Shown: positions 39,396 through 48,603, counted from the stretch's first letter. The stretch: 64,000 nucleotides of DNA from Mycolicibacterium iranicum (GCF_014190915.1 NZ_JACHVU010000010.1:1-64000); one strand, 5' to 3'. Made by a program: numbers and translations. Notes: generated by a model from the sequence alone, not told the origin.

Positions 39396-40475
39396 TCACG
39401 ACACCATGATGGCGATCTTGCCGACCGTCCGGCCCGTCTCGCTCGCACGGTGCGCCGCGGCCAGATCTTCGAGGCGGTAGGTCGAGGCGGTGTGCGGCCG
39501 CAGCTTGCCCTCGGTCATCCAGCGCGCCAGCGCCGGCAACCCGTCTGCGGCGGGTAACCCGACCAGACCCGGGATCAACCGGTACCTACCCGTCGCGTAC
39601 CGGCGGGCGAGCCGGGCGCCCAGGACCGCGCCGTCGCGAACTCCGACGTCTTCACCCGGTCGGCCCGGCCGGAAGCTGGGTAGCGCCGCGGTCACGTATC
39701 GGCCGGTGCTCTTCAGCAACCACGGCGCCAGCTCGGTGTAGTACCCGTCGTCACCCACGCAGTCGAGGATGAGGTCGAAAGTGCCTGCCCAATCCGGAAA
39801 ATGGGACGGTATCTCGGTTGTCGGGATGCGGTCGTAGGGCACGACGGTGTGGGCGCCGAGGCCGGCGACGAAGGCCGCGTTGCGCGAACTCGACACGCCG
39901 GCGACGAGGCCGGCGCCCACGGCGTTGGCCGCGATCTGCACGGCGAGGTGGCCGACGCCGCCGGACGCGCCGACGATCAGGACCCGGGCGTCCGTGTCGC
40001 GTTCCCGGAGGCCGCCGTAGGTGACGAGGCCGGCGTAGGCGACCAGGCCCGCGAAGGGCACCAGCGCCGCTTCGGCGTGGGTCGCTCCGGCCGGCTTGTG
40101 GACGATCGCCGCGCGGCGACCGCGGGTGCGGACCGCGATATGTGTGGTGTCGGCGCCGGCGATCGGCATCACGCCCATGACCTCGTCGCCCACCCGGTAG
40201 GGAGTCGCGTCGGCTCCGGTGGCGACCACCTCTCCGGAGAAGTCGATACCGAGGACCATCGGCGACCCGATGAGACGGCGCCACAACCGCTTCGGCAGTC
40301 CCAGCCCCTGGCGCATCTTCCATTCGATCGGGTTGACACTGGTCGCCGACACCTGCACGAGGACGTCGTCGGGGTGCTGCAGGCGGGGCATCGGCAACTC
40401 GGTCATCGTGAAATCGGCGCCGTCGCCGAAGGTCTCCAATACCGCTGCGCGACGGGTTCTTTCGAGCGTGCTCAT
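39396..40475 (-). CDS. MDR-family NADP-dependent quinone oxidoreductase/alcohol dehydrogenase (zinc-free)
   Basis: 359 residues from the ATG at 40475, which overlaps the stop of the upstream membrane-protein gene. The sequence has LGIDFSGEVVATG, the nucleotide motif VLIVGASGGVGHLAVQIA and LILDCVGDDGYY. No zinc-ligand cysteines are present, so it is a quinone-oxidoreductase-type member. It is the last gene of a minus-strand run with two membrane proteins and an HD-domain protein. The longer open frame upstream (to 40739) is shadow of the membrane-protein gene. Confidence 0.86.
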   Translation of the reverse strand: MSTLERTRRAAVLETFGDGADFTMTELPMPRLQHPDDVLVQVSATSVNPIEWKMRQGLGLPKRLWRRLIGSPMVLGIDFSGEVVATGADATPYRVGDEVMGVMPIAGADTTHIAVRTRGRRAAIVHKPAGATHAEAALVPFAGLVAYAGLVTYGGLRERDTDARVLIVGASGGVGHLAVQIAANAVGAGLVAGVSSSRNAAFVAGLGAHTVVPYDRIPTTEIPSHFPDWAGTFDLILDCVGDDGYYTELAPWLLKSTGRYVTAALPSFRPGRPGEDVGVRDGAVLGARLARRYATGRYRLIPGLVGLPAADGLPALARWMTEGKLRPHTASTYRLEDLAAAHRASETGRTVGKIAIMVS

Positions 40476-40978
40476 GATGTCGCCGCTCCCTTCCTCAATC
40501 GTCGTACATACAGCGCCGCGATCAGGGCCGCATCGCACACCAGCAATCCGGCCAGCGCAGGCACGGTCATCGCCCACCCGGTGCCCGAGCCTGCAGTCAC
40601 ACCCCAGAACAGCTTGCCGATGGCGATCAGATTCACAAGGACCAGGCCCCACCGCAGCGACCGTTTCCAGAACACTGCGCAGTAGACGGCCAGCAGCGCC
40701 GGGGCGAGGAGCGCCCATCCCAGCTTCGAGGCCGTCCAATCACCGGTCAACGATTCCCGCTCGAACGCAAGGAACTCGGCGACCCGCGGGTCCGGGGTGT
40801 CGGGCGCGGGGAACCAGAACATGCTGGTGGCCAACGCCACCAGGGTGGCGGCGATGCCCACTCCGCTGCGCCGGTAGGCGAACCACGCGAGCGGCAGCAT
40901 GAACAGCGGACGGATGTACCAGCTCACGACGTTGTGGTGGCGTAGCCACACCCACTCGAGAATGTCTGCGGCGGTCAT
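40472..40978 (-). CDS. small integral membrane protein of unknown function
   Basis: 168 residues with four or five hydrophobic helices (FMLPLAWFAY; GIAATLVALATSMFWF; LAPALLAVYCAVF; VLVNLIAIGKLFWGV; ALAGLLVCDAALIAAL). No family is recognised; the FWFPAPD segment may be diagnostic. It ends in an ATGA overlap with the oxidoreductase and starts three bases after the stop of the next membrane protein. Confidence 0.68.
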   Translation of the reverse strand: MTAADILEWVWLRHHNVVSWYIRPLFMLPLAWFAYRRSGVGIAATLVALATSMFWFPAPDTPDPRVAEFLAFERESLTGDWTASKLGWALLAPALLAVYCAVFWKRSLRWGLVLVNLIAIGKLFWGVTAGSGTGWAMTVPALAGLLVCDAALIAALYVRRLRKGAATS

Positions 40979-40981
40979 CGG

Positions 40982-41437
40982 TCACCTCCCGCCCGCGTAG
41001 GTCAGAGCCGGCGCCTTCGCCTCCGGGGACACCGGCAACCGGAACGCCAGAACGGTCAGCGCGACGGCGGTCACCGACACGAAGGACAGCGTGACGGTCT
41101 GCATGATCTGCTCCGTCACGGTGGGCAGGATGTCGATGTGCGCCTGGTGATAGATCTGGTGTGGGACGTTCGCGACCATGACCGCCATACCGGTGACCCT
41201 GGCCAACCAGACGCCCCCGATCAGCAGCGCGGTCAGCGCGAGCAGGCCCATCGCGACGTTGCCCTGGCCCACGTCACGTAACAGGTGCTCGTTGTAGGGC
41301 CCGTCGATGTCCACCCAGTGCAGTCCGAACCCGGGGAAGTGGTCGTAGAACGAGCGAGGGGCCGCTTGCTGCCAGACGCCGGTGGCCAGCAGATAGGTGG
41401 CGAACCAGGCCAGAAGCAGCGTGACGGCGCGATTCAT
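40982..41437 (-). CDS. small integral membrane protein of unknown function
   Basis: 151 residues with about four helices (VTLLLAWFATYLLATG; VAMGLLALTALLIGGVWLA; MAVMVANVPHQIY; LSFVSVTAVALTVLAF). A conserved-looking loop, FYDHFPGFGLHWVD, and HQIYHQAH could bind a metal or substrate. It sits in the oxidoreductase operon. The 66 bp between it and the HD gene show nothing clear. Confidence 0.66.
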   Translation of the reverse strand: MNRAVTLLLAWFATYLLATGVWQQAAPRSFYDHFPGFGLHWVDIDGPYNEHLLRDVGQGNVAMGLLALTALLIGGVWLARVTGMAVMVANVPHQIYHQAHIDILPTVTEQIMQTVTLSFVSVTAVALTVLAFRLPVSPEAKAPALTYAGGR

Positions 41438-41503
41438 GGTTCCTCCTTGAGCGCGATTGTTGTCGAGGCAATCGTGCGTCGGGGGGAGTGTGCTTCGAAC
41501 CGG

Positions 41504-42061
41504 TCAAATTGCCGGGATCAGCGATCCGCTCCCCGATGACCGGAGCGGGTCAATGCGTTGCCAGGGCGCAGGAAACCCGGTTGTTCGAGGCGGCGCACCG
41601 CACGCAGCACTCCGGTCGGGACGACACCGGATCAGACCCTGGCTGACGTCGATGAGGTCGGCTCGCCGAACCGCCTCGACCAGCGGTGCGAACGGACGCT
41701 TCTGGCTGTAGGGCAGAAGCCGATGGTGTTGGGCGACAACGAGCGCCAACTCATCGGACCACAGTGCGCGGCCGGTCCTCCGCAGCCACGCGTCCTGCGC
41801 CTGGATCGAGGGCACGAGATAGTCCAGCGTGGTGAAGGAAGCCAGGTCGTGAAACGCCGCGCCGATCGCCAGCTTCTCGTCCCTGTCGGCGTCATCGGCA
41901 CCGGAGGCGTCGGGTCCGAGCGCCCGAGCGAAGTTGATGACCCGGTAGACGTGCGCCCGGTATGCCCCCCAGCCGACCTCGTCGCCGCCCGCCCGGTCGC
42001 GGTGAGATGCGAGAATCTCCTCGGCCAGCGGCGAGTCGCGGACGATCTGCGGTAGCGGCAT
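41504..42061 (-). CDS. HD-domain phosphohydrolase-like protein, probable 3' frameshift
   Basis: About 185 residues from the ATG at 42061 (a GTG directly before is possible). The HD metal motif is AFHDLASF, with a second His pair in VAQHHRLLPY and VEAVRRADLID. After DVSQGLIR (near 41626-41632) the current frame turns into CRPDRSAACGAPPR and odd, AT-ended codons. The +1 frame instead reads GVVPTGVLRAVRRLEQPGF and stops at 41518, which looks like the expected family tail. A one-base indel or sequencing error is likely. The function of the intact protein would be hydrolysis of a phosphate or related bond. Confidence 0.7.
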   Translation of the reverse strand: MPLPQIVRDSPLAEEILASHRDRAGGDEVGWGAYRAHVYRVINFARALGPDASGADDADRDEKLAIGAAFHDLASFTTLDYLVPSIQAQDAWLRRTGRALWSDELALVVAQHHRLLPYSQKRPFAPLVEAVRRADLIDVSQGLIRCRPDRSAACGAPPRTTGFPAPWQRIDPLRSSGSGSLIPAI

Positions 42062-42102
42062 CACGCGATGCTAACTGCGAAGCGCTGATCGGAGGAGCAC
42101 CC

Positions 42103-42732
42103 ATGAACGGCGACGACCATCATCACGGCGCCGGCGGTGGCATCAACGCGATGGCCGTCAGCGCCACGTTGCACTGCCTCACCGGTTGCGCCATCGGCGA
42201 GATCGTCGGGCTGATGGTCGGAACCGCCCTGGGCCTGTCCAACGCGGTGACCATCGCGCTGTCGGTGGGCCTGGCCTTCCTGTTCGGGTACTCACTGTCG
42301 ACGCTGCCGCTGCTGCGAGCAGGCCTGGCGCTGGGGGCGGCGCTGAGCGTGGTGCTGGCCGCCGACACCCTGTCGATCCTGACCATGGAGATCGTCGACA
42401 ACCTCGTGATGGCCGTGATCCCCGGAGCGATGAACGCGGGACTGGTCAACAGCGTCTTCTGGATCGGCATGATGATCGCCCTGACGGCCGCCTTCCTGGC
42501 TGCCTACCCCGTCAACCGGTACCTGCTGCAGCGCGGCAAGGGTCATGCCCTCACCCACGAATATCACGGGGCCGGTGGGTCGGTGACCGGCCTGCGGCGC
42601 TTCATCCCCCAGCTGGGCACCGGCGCGTTGATCGCGGCGATCGCGGCGTTCCTCCTGGGCGGACTGGTCACCTCGATCGCCGCGGAGATCGGCGGCGCCG
42701 ACATCGGCTCCACCCACACGCCATCGGCGTGA
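42103..42732 (+). CDS. DUF4396 membrane protein
   Basis: 209 residues from the ATG at 42103 behind GGAGGAGC. The N-terminus is His-rich (MNGDDHHHGAGGG) and is followed by about six membrane helices, with a short second His patch, HALTHEYHGAGG, and a last helix LIAAIAAFLLGGLVTSI. It matches the DUF4396 family, of unknown function; the histidines suggest metal interaction. Its stop lies directly next to the convergent SOUL gene. Confidence 0.75.
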   Translation: MNGDDHHHGAGGGINAMAVSATLHCLTGCAIGEIVGLMVGTALGLSNAVTIALSVGLAFLFGYSLSTLPLLRAGLALGAALSVVLAADTLSILTMEIVDNLVMAVIPGAMNAGLVNSVFWIGMMIALTAAFLAAYPVNRYLLQRGKGHALTHEYHGAGGSVTGLRRFIPQLGTGALIAAIAAFLLGGLVTSIAAEIGGADIGSTHTPSA

Positions 42733-43371
42733 TCAGCCTGCTTTGACGACCACCGCGACCTCGTTGCGCCGCCGGAACGGCAGCGTCCACGGCGGATCGT
42801 AGAACCAGGCGACAGGGTCACCCGCCGGCCGGAAATCGCTGCCGCCCACCGCCTCAAGCAACTCTGCCGTCTTGGCCGCAACGGCTTTCGGGCTGCGGTC
42901 GCCGCTGAAGCGCAGCACCGCATAGGTCTCACCGGGCACCTCGACCAACTCGACGCGCGAGTCGTCGGGCTCGGGTAGCAGCTCCATCGACCACTTCGAC
43001 GGCATGAAGAACCGGATCACCGAGGCGCCGTCCGCGCTGCGGGACTGCGCGACGGGCGCAGTCATGGCGATCTTGTCGCTCTGCTGGGCCACCGGCGCCG
43101 TCATCGCGATGGTGGTCCGCCGGCGATTCCCTCCGAAGATGTAGCCGGCGAGTCGACGGAAACCGGCGTTGCGCGCCGCCTCCTCGTCGCCGTCGACCGA
43201 CGTCTGCGCGGCGATGCGGGGGCCGTACCGACGGATCTCGACATCCCCGGACCCCGACGTGACCACGGCCTCGCGTACGAACATCGGTTCTTCGGTGCCG
43301 GTACGGATGCCGACGATCCCTCCGGCGCCTTCGGCGATCTGCGCTGCGGTTTCGGTGATCTTGGAGAACAT
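42733..43371 (-). CDS. SOUL-family heme-binding protein
   Basis: 212 residues of the SOUL/HBP family: VEIRRYGPRIAAQTSV, RLAGYIFGGNRR, IAMTAPV and VIRFFMPSKWSMELLPEPDD are the family landmarks. The family binds heme or related tetrapyrroles. The landmark IAMTAPVAQ occurs twice, ten residues apart, a local duplication. No signal peptide is visible. It is divergent from the decarboxylase gene. Confidence 0.85.
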   Translation of the reverse strand: MFSKITETAAQIAEGAGGIVGIRTGTEEPMFVREAVVTSGSGDVEIRRYGPRIAAQTSVDGDEEAARNAGFRRLAGYIFGGNRRRTTIAMTAPVAQQSDKIAMTAPVAQSRSADGASVIRFFMPSKWSMELLPEPDDSRVELVEVPGETYAVLRFSGDRSPKAVAAKTAELLEAVGGSDFRPAGDPVAWFYDPPWTLPFRRRNEVAVVVKAG

Positions 43372-43430
43372 GCCTCCGGGATACCCTCAGGTCCCCGAAA
43401 AATCAACGACGCCATTGTTAGGTTGAGGCC

Positions 43431-45083
43431 ATGGCCGTGGCGCAGACAGTCATCGAATATGTCCTGGACCGGCTGTGTGACATCGGGATCACCGATATCT
43501 TCGGTGTGCCTGGGGATTTCGCATTCCCGATCAATGACGCAATCGTCACACATCCACGGGTGAACTGGATCGGCTGCTGCAACGAACTCAACGCTGCCTA
43601 CGCCGCGGACGGGTATGCGCGGGTACGCGGTGTCGGGGCGGTCAGTACCACCTACGGCGTCGGCGAGTTGGGGGCCATCAGCGCGATCGCGGGGTCCTAC
43701 GCCGAGAACGTGCCGGTGTTCCACCTGACGGGCATGCCCAACCTGGCGACCCAGGCGCACCGGTCGGTCGTCCATCACACCCTCGGCAACGGCGAATTCG
43801 ACGTGTTCCGCAGGATGGCCGACGCCGTGGTCGGGGCGAGCGCGATCATGACCCCGGCCAACGCCGTGTTCGAGACCGAGCGTCTGATCGGCGAGGCGCT
43901 GTATCACCGGCGGCCGGTCTACATGGCGTTTCCCACCGACGTCGTCGATCAGCCGGTGCTCGGTCCGGGGGAACCGTTGCCGATGCCCACCAGCAACCCG
44001 GCGACCCTGCGCGCGGCTGCCGACGCGGTGGCCGGTGCGATCGCCGCGGCGAGCACGGCGGTCGCATTGCCGGGTCTCGTCGTCGACCGGCTCGGTCTGC
44101 GCGAGGACGCCCGTGCCTTCATCGAAGCCGCCGCCCTCCCGTTCGCCACGATGTTCGCCGACAAGTCCGTCCTCGACGAGACGCATCCGAACTTCATCGG
44201 CATGTACGACGGGAAGCTGATGGACGAACCCGCCCGGGCGTACATCGAAAGCGCCGACCTCGTGCTGTCCCTCGGAACCCTGCCCAGCGACTTCAACACC
44301 GGGGCCTTCACCGCGACGCTCGACCCACTGCGCACGGTCGGTATCGACGTGCACCGCACCACCGTCGGGGCGACCGTGTACCAGAACGTCGAGATGGGCG
44401 AGCTGCTCGGAGAACTCGCGCGCCGCGCCTACGGTGAGCGTGAGCTCCCCGACATCCCGCTGCCGACACTGGGGCCGGTGACCGGTGCCGGCGACGACCC
44501 GATCACCGCCGCCACGCTCTATCCCAGGTGGGCGAACTTCCTCCGCGAAGACGATGTGATCATCGCCGAAACGGGCACCGCCTCGATGGGCCTGGCGTTC
44601 ACGACACTGCCGCGCGGGGCCCGCTATCACAACCAAACCCTGTGGGGCGCCATCGGTTGGGCGACGCCGGCGGCGTTCGGGGCGGCGATCGCCGACCGGC
44701 GACGACGGTTGGTGCTCATCACCGGAGAGGGGTCGCACCAGTTGACCGCCCAGGAGATCAGCCAGTTCGGCCGGCAGGGCCTGACGCCGATCATCTTCGT
44801 GCTCAACAACAACGGGTATCTGATCGAACGGCTGCTGTGCGCGGAGCCGGGCATCGAGTACAACGATCTGGCCCAGTGGAATTATGCCGAGCTGCCCCAC
44901 GCCCTGGGCTGCCGCGACTGGTACACCCCGAGGGTCACCACGCTCGGCGAACTCGACGAAGCTCTGGAGACCGCGGGCACCGCGGAACGGGCGTGCTACA
45001 TCGAGGTGGTCACCGGCACCTACGAATCGCCCCCGCTGCCGAAGCTGTTGCACGACAGCATGAATACGCTCTACCGCACCTGA
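43431..45083 (+). CDS. kdc: thiamine-diphosphate alpha-keto-acid (pyruvate/indolepyruvate) decarboxylase
   Basis: 550 residues. The N-terminal PYR domain has IFGVPGDFAFPIND and CCNELNAAYAADGYAR (catalytic Glu), followed by the adjacent-histidine motif VVHHTLG used by pyruvate/indolepyruvate decarboxylases. The C-terminal ThDP/Mg site runs GEGSHQLTAQEISQF through NNNGYLIE, with Glu in place of the usual Asp in the first GDG. It converts branched or aromatic 2-keto acids to aldehydes. Its stop is directly followed by the end of the convergent amidohydrolase gene. Confidence 0.9.
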   Translation: MAVAQTVIEYVLDRLCDIGITDIFGVPGDFAFPINDAIVTHPRVNWIGCCNELNAAYAADGYARVRGVGAVSTTYGVGELGAISAIAGSYAENVPVFHLTGMPNLATQAHRSVVHHTLGNGEFDVFRRMADAVVGASAIMTPANAVFETERLIGEALYHRRPVYMAFPTDVVDQPVLGPGEPLPMPTSNPATLRAAADAVAGAIAAASTAVALPGLVVDRLGLREDARAFIEAAALPFATMFADKSVLDETHPNFIGMYDGKLMDEPARAYIESADLVLSLGTLPSDFNTGAFTATLDPLRTVGIDVHRTTVGATVYQNVEMGELLGELARRAYGERELPDIPLPTLGPVTGAGDDPITAATLYPRWANFLREDDVIIAETGTASMGLAFTTLPRGARYHNQTLWGAIGWATPAAFGAAIADRRRRLVLITGEGSHQLTAQEISQFGRQGLTPIIFVLNNNGYLIERLLCAEPGIEYNDLAQWNYAELPHALGCRDWYTPRVTTLGELDEALETAGTAERACYIEVVTGTYESPPLPKLLHDSMNTLYRT

Positions 45084-46793
45084 TCAGCAGCATTTCTTGG
45101 TGCTTCGTTCCGCCAGATGCGTGTGTTCGGAACCGTCGGCGCCTCTGATCGCGGCGAGGAATTCGTCCAGATCGATCCGGCGGCCGCCCAGCCAGGTACC
45201 CGTCACCTTCACGCTGTCGATCAGCGACGCAGGGTCGACCTCCCACGGGTCGGCGGTCAGCTCGACGAAGTCGGCCAGCTTGTCCACCTCGATCGAGCCC
45301 ACCAGGTGCTCGCGCCGCAGAGTCCGCGCCGCATCGAGGGTCTGGGCGCGCCAGGCCTGACCCAGCGTGATGGCCTGATCGGGTCCGTGTACCCCGCCGT
45401 CGCGGGTACGTCGGGTGACGGTGGTGGCGATGTTCACCACCGGCGTCGGCGGCGAGACCGAGCCATCGTTGTGCAGGGACACGCACGCACCGGATTCCAC
45501 GGCGTCGTGGAACGCGGCCCAGCGGGAGCCGTGCTCACTGTCGAAGATCGCGCCGTCGAGCAGATCGCCCCAGTAGTAGTACTGGAACGGCGACATCGAC
45601 ACGTGCACACCGAGGCGTGCGGCGCGGTCGAAGTGCTTCCGCGTGCCCGCGCCACAGTGTTCGAGGCGCCACCGATGGTCGGTGCCGAGCAGACCGTGCC
45701 GGGTCAGGGCGTCCTCGTAGGCGTCCAGTGCGAGGTCGAGGGCCAGGTCGCCGTTGGCGTGGAACGCCATCTGCCATCCGGCGGGCGCGGCGCGGTCGAG
45801 GATGGCGTCGAGCTGTTCGCGGCTGTAGTTCATCGAGTCCGCCCCACCGGCCGTCGCCGGGTTGATTCCCGCAGTGCGGGTGACCTCGGTGTCCAGATAC
45901 GGGAACGAGATCGCGATGTTGCCGACCCACGGTGAACCGTCGGTCCAGAGCTTCACGCCGGTCTTGGTGAGCCATGAGTCACCGGCAGTGAATGTCGTTG
46001 GCTCCGAATAGGTGTCGCTGGTCGACACCTCCCACATGCTGATGCGCAGCGGGCAGGACGGCGCGGCGGCGAGGGCTTCGTAACCGGCGGCGAACTTCGG
46101 GTCGTAGGTCATGTCCGACGTGGAGGTGTAGCCGCCGCGCGACATGAGCGCGAAGTACAGCGCCCCCGACATCAGCGGGTTGCCCAACTGGGCCATCAGC
46201 GGCCCGGTCACCGCGGTCAGCACGGCGAGCTCGAAACCCTGACCGTTCAGCGATCCGTCGGGGTGGCGCCCGAATCGGGACGCGACGGGGTCGGCGGGCG
46301 GGTCCGTGTCCCACCCGCGGCTGCGGATCAGCGCGGAGTTGAAATACACCCCGTGACCGGAGTTGTCGGTCACCACCACGACGCGGTCACCGAAGATCGC
46401 GTCGAGCTCGGCCGCGTCGGGCGCCGGATGACGGTGCAGCAGTGCGTCGAATCCGGCGAACAGCAGCGGGGTGGTGGGATCGCTGCCGGCGATCGTGTCG
46501 GCGAAGACGCTCTGCACGTCGGCCCATGTCGGGCAGTCCCACGGCGCGATCGATCGGGCGGGAGCCTGGGTGGCCACCCCGCTGATCAGCGGATGACTGT
46601 GTGGTTCAACGAAACCGGGCGCAAGCGCGGCGGCGCCGGTGTCGACGACCTCTCCGCTTGGCAGTGCCGCGCGGCAGTCATCGAGGCTGCCCACCGCGAC
46701 GATCCTGCCGTCCGAGACCGCGACGGCGCGGGCGCGTGGTGCGGCGTCGTCCATCGTGATGATCGTCTGTGCGGTCAGGATCACGTCACCCAT
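45084..46793 (-). CDS. metal-dependent amidohydrolase (YtcJ-like)
   Basis: About 569 residues from the ATG at 46793; a GTG two codons upstream is possible. The metal motif is FVEPHSHPL (H-x-H) after the N-terminal beta-sandwich; HANGDLALD and LEHCGAG supply further ligands. The end LGGRRIDLDEF is a normal amidohydrolase tail, but the protein then finishes in STKKCC. YtcJ-type enzymes hydrolyse amides or related bonds of unknown natural substrates. Confidence 0.85.
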   Translation of the reverse strand: MGDVILTAQTIITMDDAAPRARAVAVSDGRIVAVGSLDDCRAALPSGEVVDTGAAALAPGFVEPHSHPLISGVATQAPARSIAPWDCPTWADVQSVFADTIAGSDPTTPLLFAGFDALLHRHPAPDAAELDAIFGDRVVVVTDNSGHGVYFNSALIRSRGWDTDPPADPVASRFGRHPDGSLNGQGFELAVLTAVTGPLMAQLGNPLMSGALYFALMSRGGYTSTSDMTYDPKFAAGYEALAAAPSCPLRISMWEVSTSDTYSEPTTFTAGDSWLTKTGVKLWTDGSPWVGNIAISFPYLDTEVTRTAGINPATAGGADSMNYSREQLDAILDRAAPAGWQMAFHANGDLALDLALDAYEDALTRHGLLGTDHRWRLEHCGAGTRKHFDRAARLGVHVSMSPFQYYYWGDLLDGAIFDSEHGSRWAAFHDAVESGACVSLHNDGSVSPPTPVVNIATTVTRRTRDGGVHGPDQAITLGQAWRAQTLDAARTLRREHLVGSIEVDKLADFVELTADPWEVDPASLIDSVKVTGTWLGGRRIDLDEFLAAIRGADGSEHTHLAERSTKKCC

Positions 46794-46857
46794 GGGCACA
46801 GTGTGTCATCGCAACCTCGCCGCAACCGGGCGAATCGTGCTGTGAGACGCTGCCGGG

Positions 46858-47811
46858 GTGTTTGCTCGAGCAATGGGCATCGCCGCAGGCGCGGTGGCCG
46901 ACCTCCTGTTCGGTGACCCGAGGCGGGGTCACCCGGTGGCCGTATTCGGCACCGGTGCAGCCGCTGTGGAACGCCGCACCTACCGCGACGACCGGGTGGC
47001 CGGGATCCTGCACTCCGCGGGGCTGCTGACTGCCGTCGGCCTGTTCGGCGCCATGGCGGAGAGGGCTGGTCGCCGGCGCGGCGCGGCGTCGGAAGCGGCA
47101 GCGGTCGCGGCAGCGGTGTTCGTCGCCTCGGGCGGGACGACACTGTGCCGCACCGGGGAGCAGATGGTGGCTCTGCTGCGCGCCGACGATGTCGAGGGGG
47201 CCCGGCGCCTGCTGCCGTCGCTGTGTGGACGCGACCCGTCAGCGCTGGACGGGCCGGGGCTGACCCGCGCCGCACTGGAGTCCATCGCCGAGAACACCTC
47301 CGACGCACAGATCGGCCCGCTGGTGTGGGTCGCAGTCGGTGGTGTGCCAGCGGCACTCGTCTACCGCGCCGCCAACACCCTCGACGCGATGATCGGGCGC
47401 CGTTCGCCGCGCTATCTGCGCTTCGGTTGGGCGGCAGCCAGATTCGACGATCTGGTCAACCTGATGCCGGCGCGGCTGACGGGACTACTGGTCGTCGTCG
47501 GCGCCCCCGCGGTGGGAGGCTCGCCGGCCGGAGCATGGCGGGCGTGGCGGCGCGATGCGGCGAAACATCCGAGCCCGAATGCCGGCGTCGCGGAAGCGTC
47601 GTTCGCCGGCGCGCTCGGAGTGCGCCTCGGCGGACCCACGCAGTACGCCCACGAGTTGGAGATCCGTCCGACGCTCGGCGACGGGCGAGATCCCGGCGTC
47701 GAGGACCTGGCGCGCGCCGTCCGGCTCTCGCGGGTTGTCCAGGTGCTGGCGGCGATCGCCGCGGTCAGCGTCGCTTCCCGTACCGGTCGGCGAGCTTCTG
47801 CTCGGTGGTGA
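46858..47811 (+). CDS. cobD: adenosylcobinamide-phosphate synthase CobD/CbiB
   Basis: 317 residues from a GTG. The N-terminal AVADLLFGDPRRGHPVAVFG, ESIAENTSDAQIGPLVWVAVG and PSPNAGVAEASFAGALGVRLGG segments match CobD. It joins the aminopropanol arm to cobyric acid at the membrane in B12 synthesis. No cobalamin riboswitch is seen in the 58 bp upstream. Its 3' end overlaps the convergent SURF1 gene by 47 bp. Confidence 0.93.
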   Translation: MFARAMGIAAGAVADLLFGDPRRGHPVAVFGTGAAAVERRTYRDDRVAGILHSAGLLTAVGLFGAMAERAGRRRGAASEAAAVAAAVFVASGGTTLCRTGEQMVALLRADDVEGARRLLPSLCGRDPSALDGPGLTRAALESIAENTSDAQIGPLVWVAVGGVPAALVYRAANTLDAMIGRRSPRYLRFGWAAARFDDLVNLMPARLTGLLVVVGAPAVGGSPAGAWRAWRRDAAKHPSPNAGVAEASFAGALGVRLGGPTQYAHELEIRPTLGDGRDPGVEDLARAVRLSRVVQVLAAIAAVSVASRTGRRASARW

Positions 47812-48601
47812 GCGGTGCGGCGGACGCATCGTCGGTGTCGGCCGCCGCAGCCGCAGCCGCGGCCTTCTCGCGTCGGCGGACCTGGATCTCCGAGTACACG
47901 AAGTAGCCCACACCGATCGGGGCGATGATCCCGAACGCGATCCACTGGATGCCGTAGGACAGGAACGGCCCGGCGTCGAGGTGGGGGAGCGGGATCGTGC
48001 CGAGCCCGCCGGGCTGGCCGTCGACGAGCTGGAGATAGGACCCCGCCAGCGGAACTCCGGTCAGCGCGGAGATCTGCTCGATGTTGATCGAGTACACCTG
48101 CTGCACGCCGTCGGCGTCGAACGGGGCCTTCCCGGCGAGGCCTTCGGAATCCCGCAGCCGCGCCGTGATCGTCACCGGTCCGGTCGGGACCGCGTCGATG
48201 GGCGGGACCGCCGAACCCTCGACCGGGCGCACGTAACCGCGGTCGACGAGCACCGTGGGGCCGCCGTCCACCGCGAACGGCACGAGCACCTCGAAGGCGG
48301 GATCGCCGTCGATCAACCGCAGCCGCGCCAGGACCTGTACGTCGGGCACATAGCGCCCCGTCGCCGTCACCCGCTGCCACTGCTCCTGCGGCGCCGACGA
48401 ATCCTGCTGCGGCAGAACAGACGTGACCGGCACCGGGTCGGCATCCAACGATCGCGAGATCTGGGCGTTCTCCCGCGAGGTCTTGGTGTTCTTGCCCAGC
48501 TGCCACGGTGCCAGCACCGTGAAACACAGGTAGGCGAACGCGAGTACGACGACGAACAGCGCCAGCCATTGCGGCCGCAGCAGAAAAGCCCAGCGCCGCA
48601 T
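47765..48601 (-). CDS. SURF1-family cytochrome oxidase assembly protein (Rv2235-like)
   Basis: 278 residues with two membrane helices flanking a periplasmic domain: N-terminal PQWLALFVVVLAFAYLCFTV and C-terminal SYGIQWIAFGIIAPIGVGYFV. LAPWQLGKN and VLVDRGYVRP are SURF1 landmarks. SURF1 assists heme insertion or assembly of cytochrome c oxidase. It ends in an Ala-rich tail that overlaps cobD, and lies three bases downstream of ptpA. Confidence 0.9.
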   Translation of the reverse strand: MRRWAFLLRPQWLALFVVVLAFAYLCFTVLAPWQLGKNTKTSRENAQISRSLDADPVPVTSVLPQQDSSAPQEQWQRVTATGRYVPDVQVLARLRLIDGDPAFEVLVPFAVDGGPTVLVDRGYVRPVEGSAVPPIDAVPTGPVTITARLRDSEGLAGKAPFDADGVQQVYSINIEQISALTGVPLAGSYLQLVDGQPGGLGTIPLPHLDAGPFLSYGIQWIAFGIIAPIGVGYFVYSEIQVRRREKAAAAAAAADTDDASAAPLTTEQKLADRYGKRR

Positions 48602-48603
48602 CG

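Noticed and set aside
46800..46857. Cobalamin riboswitch before cobD
   Set aside because: The upstream gap is only 58 bp and shows no B12-box sequence.
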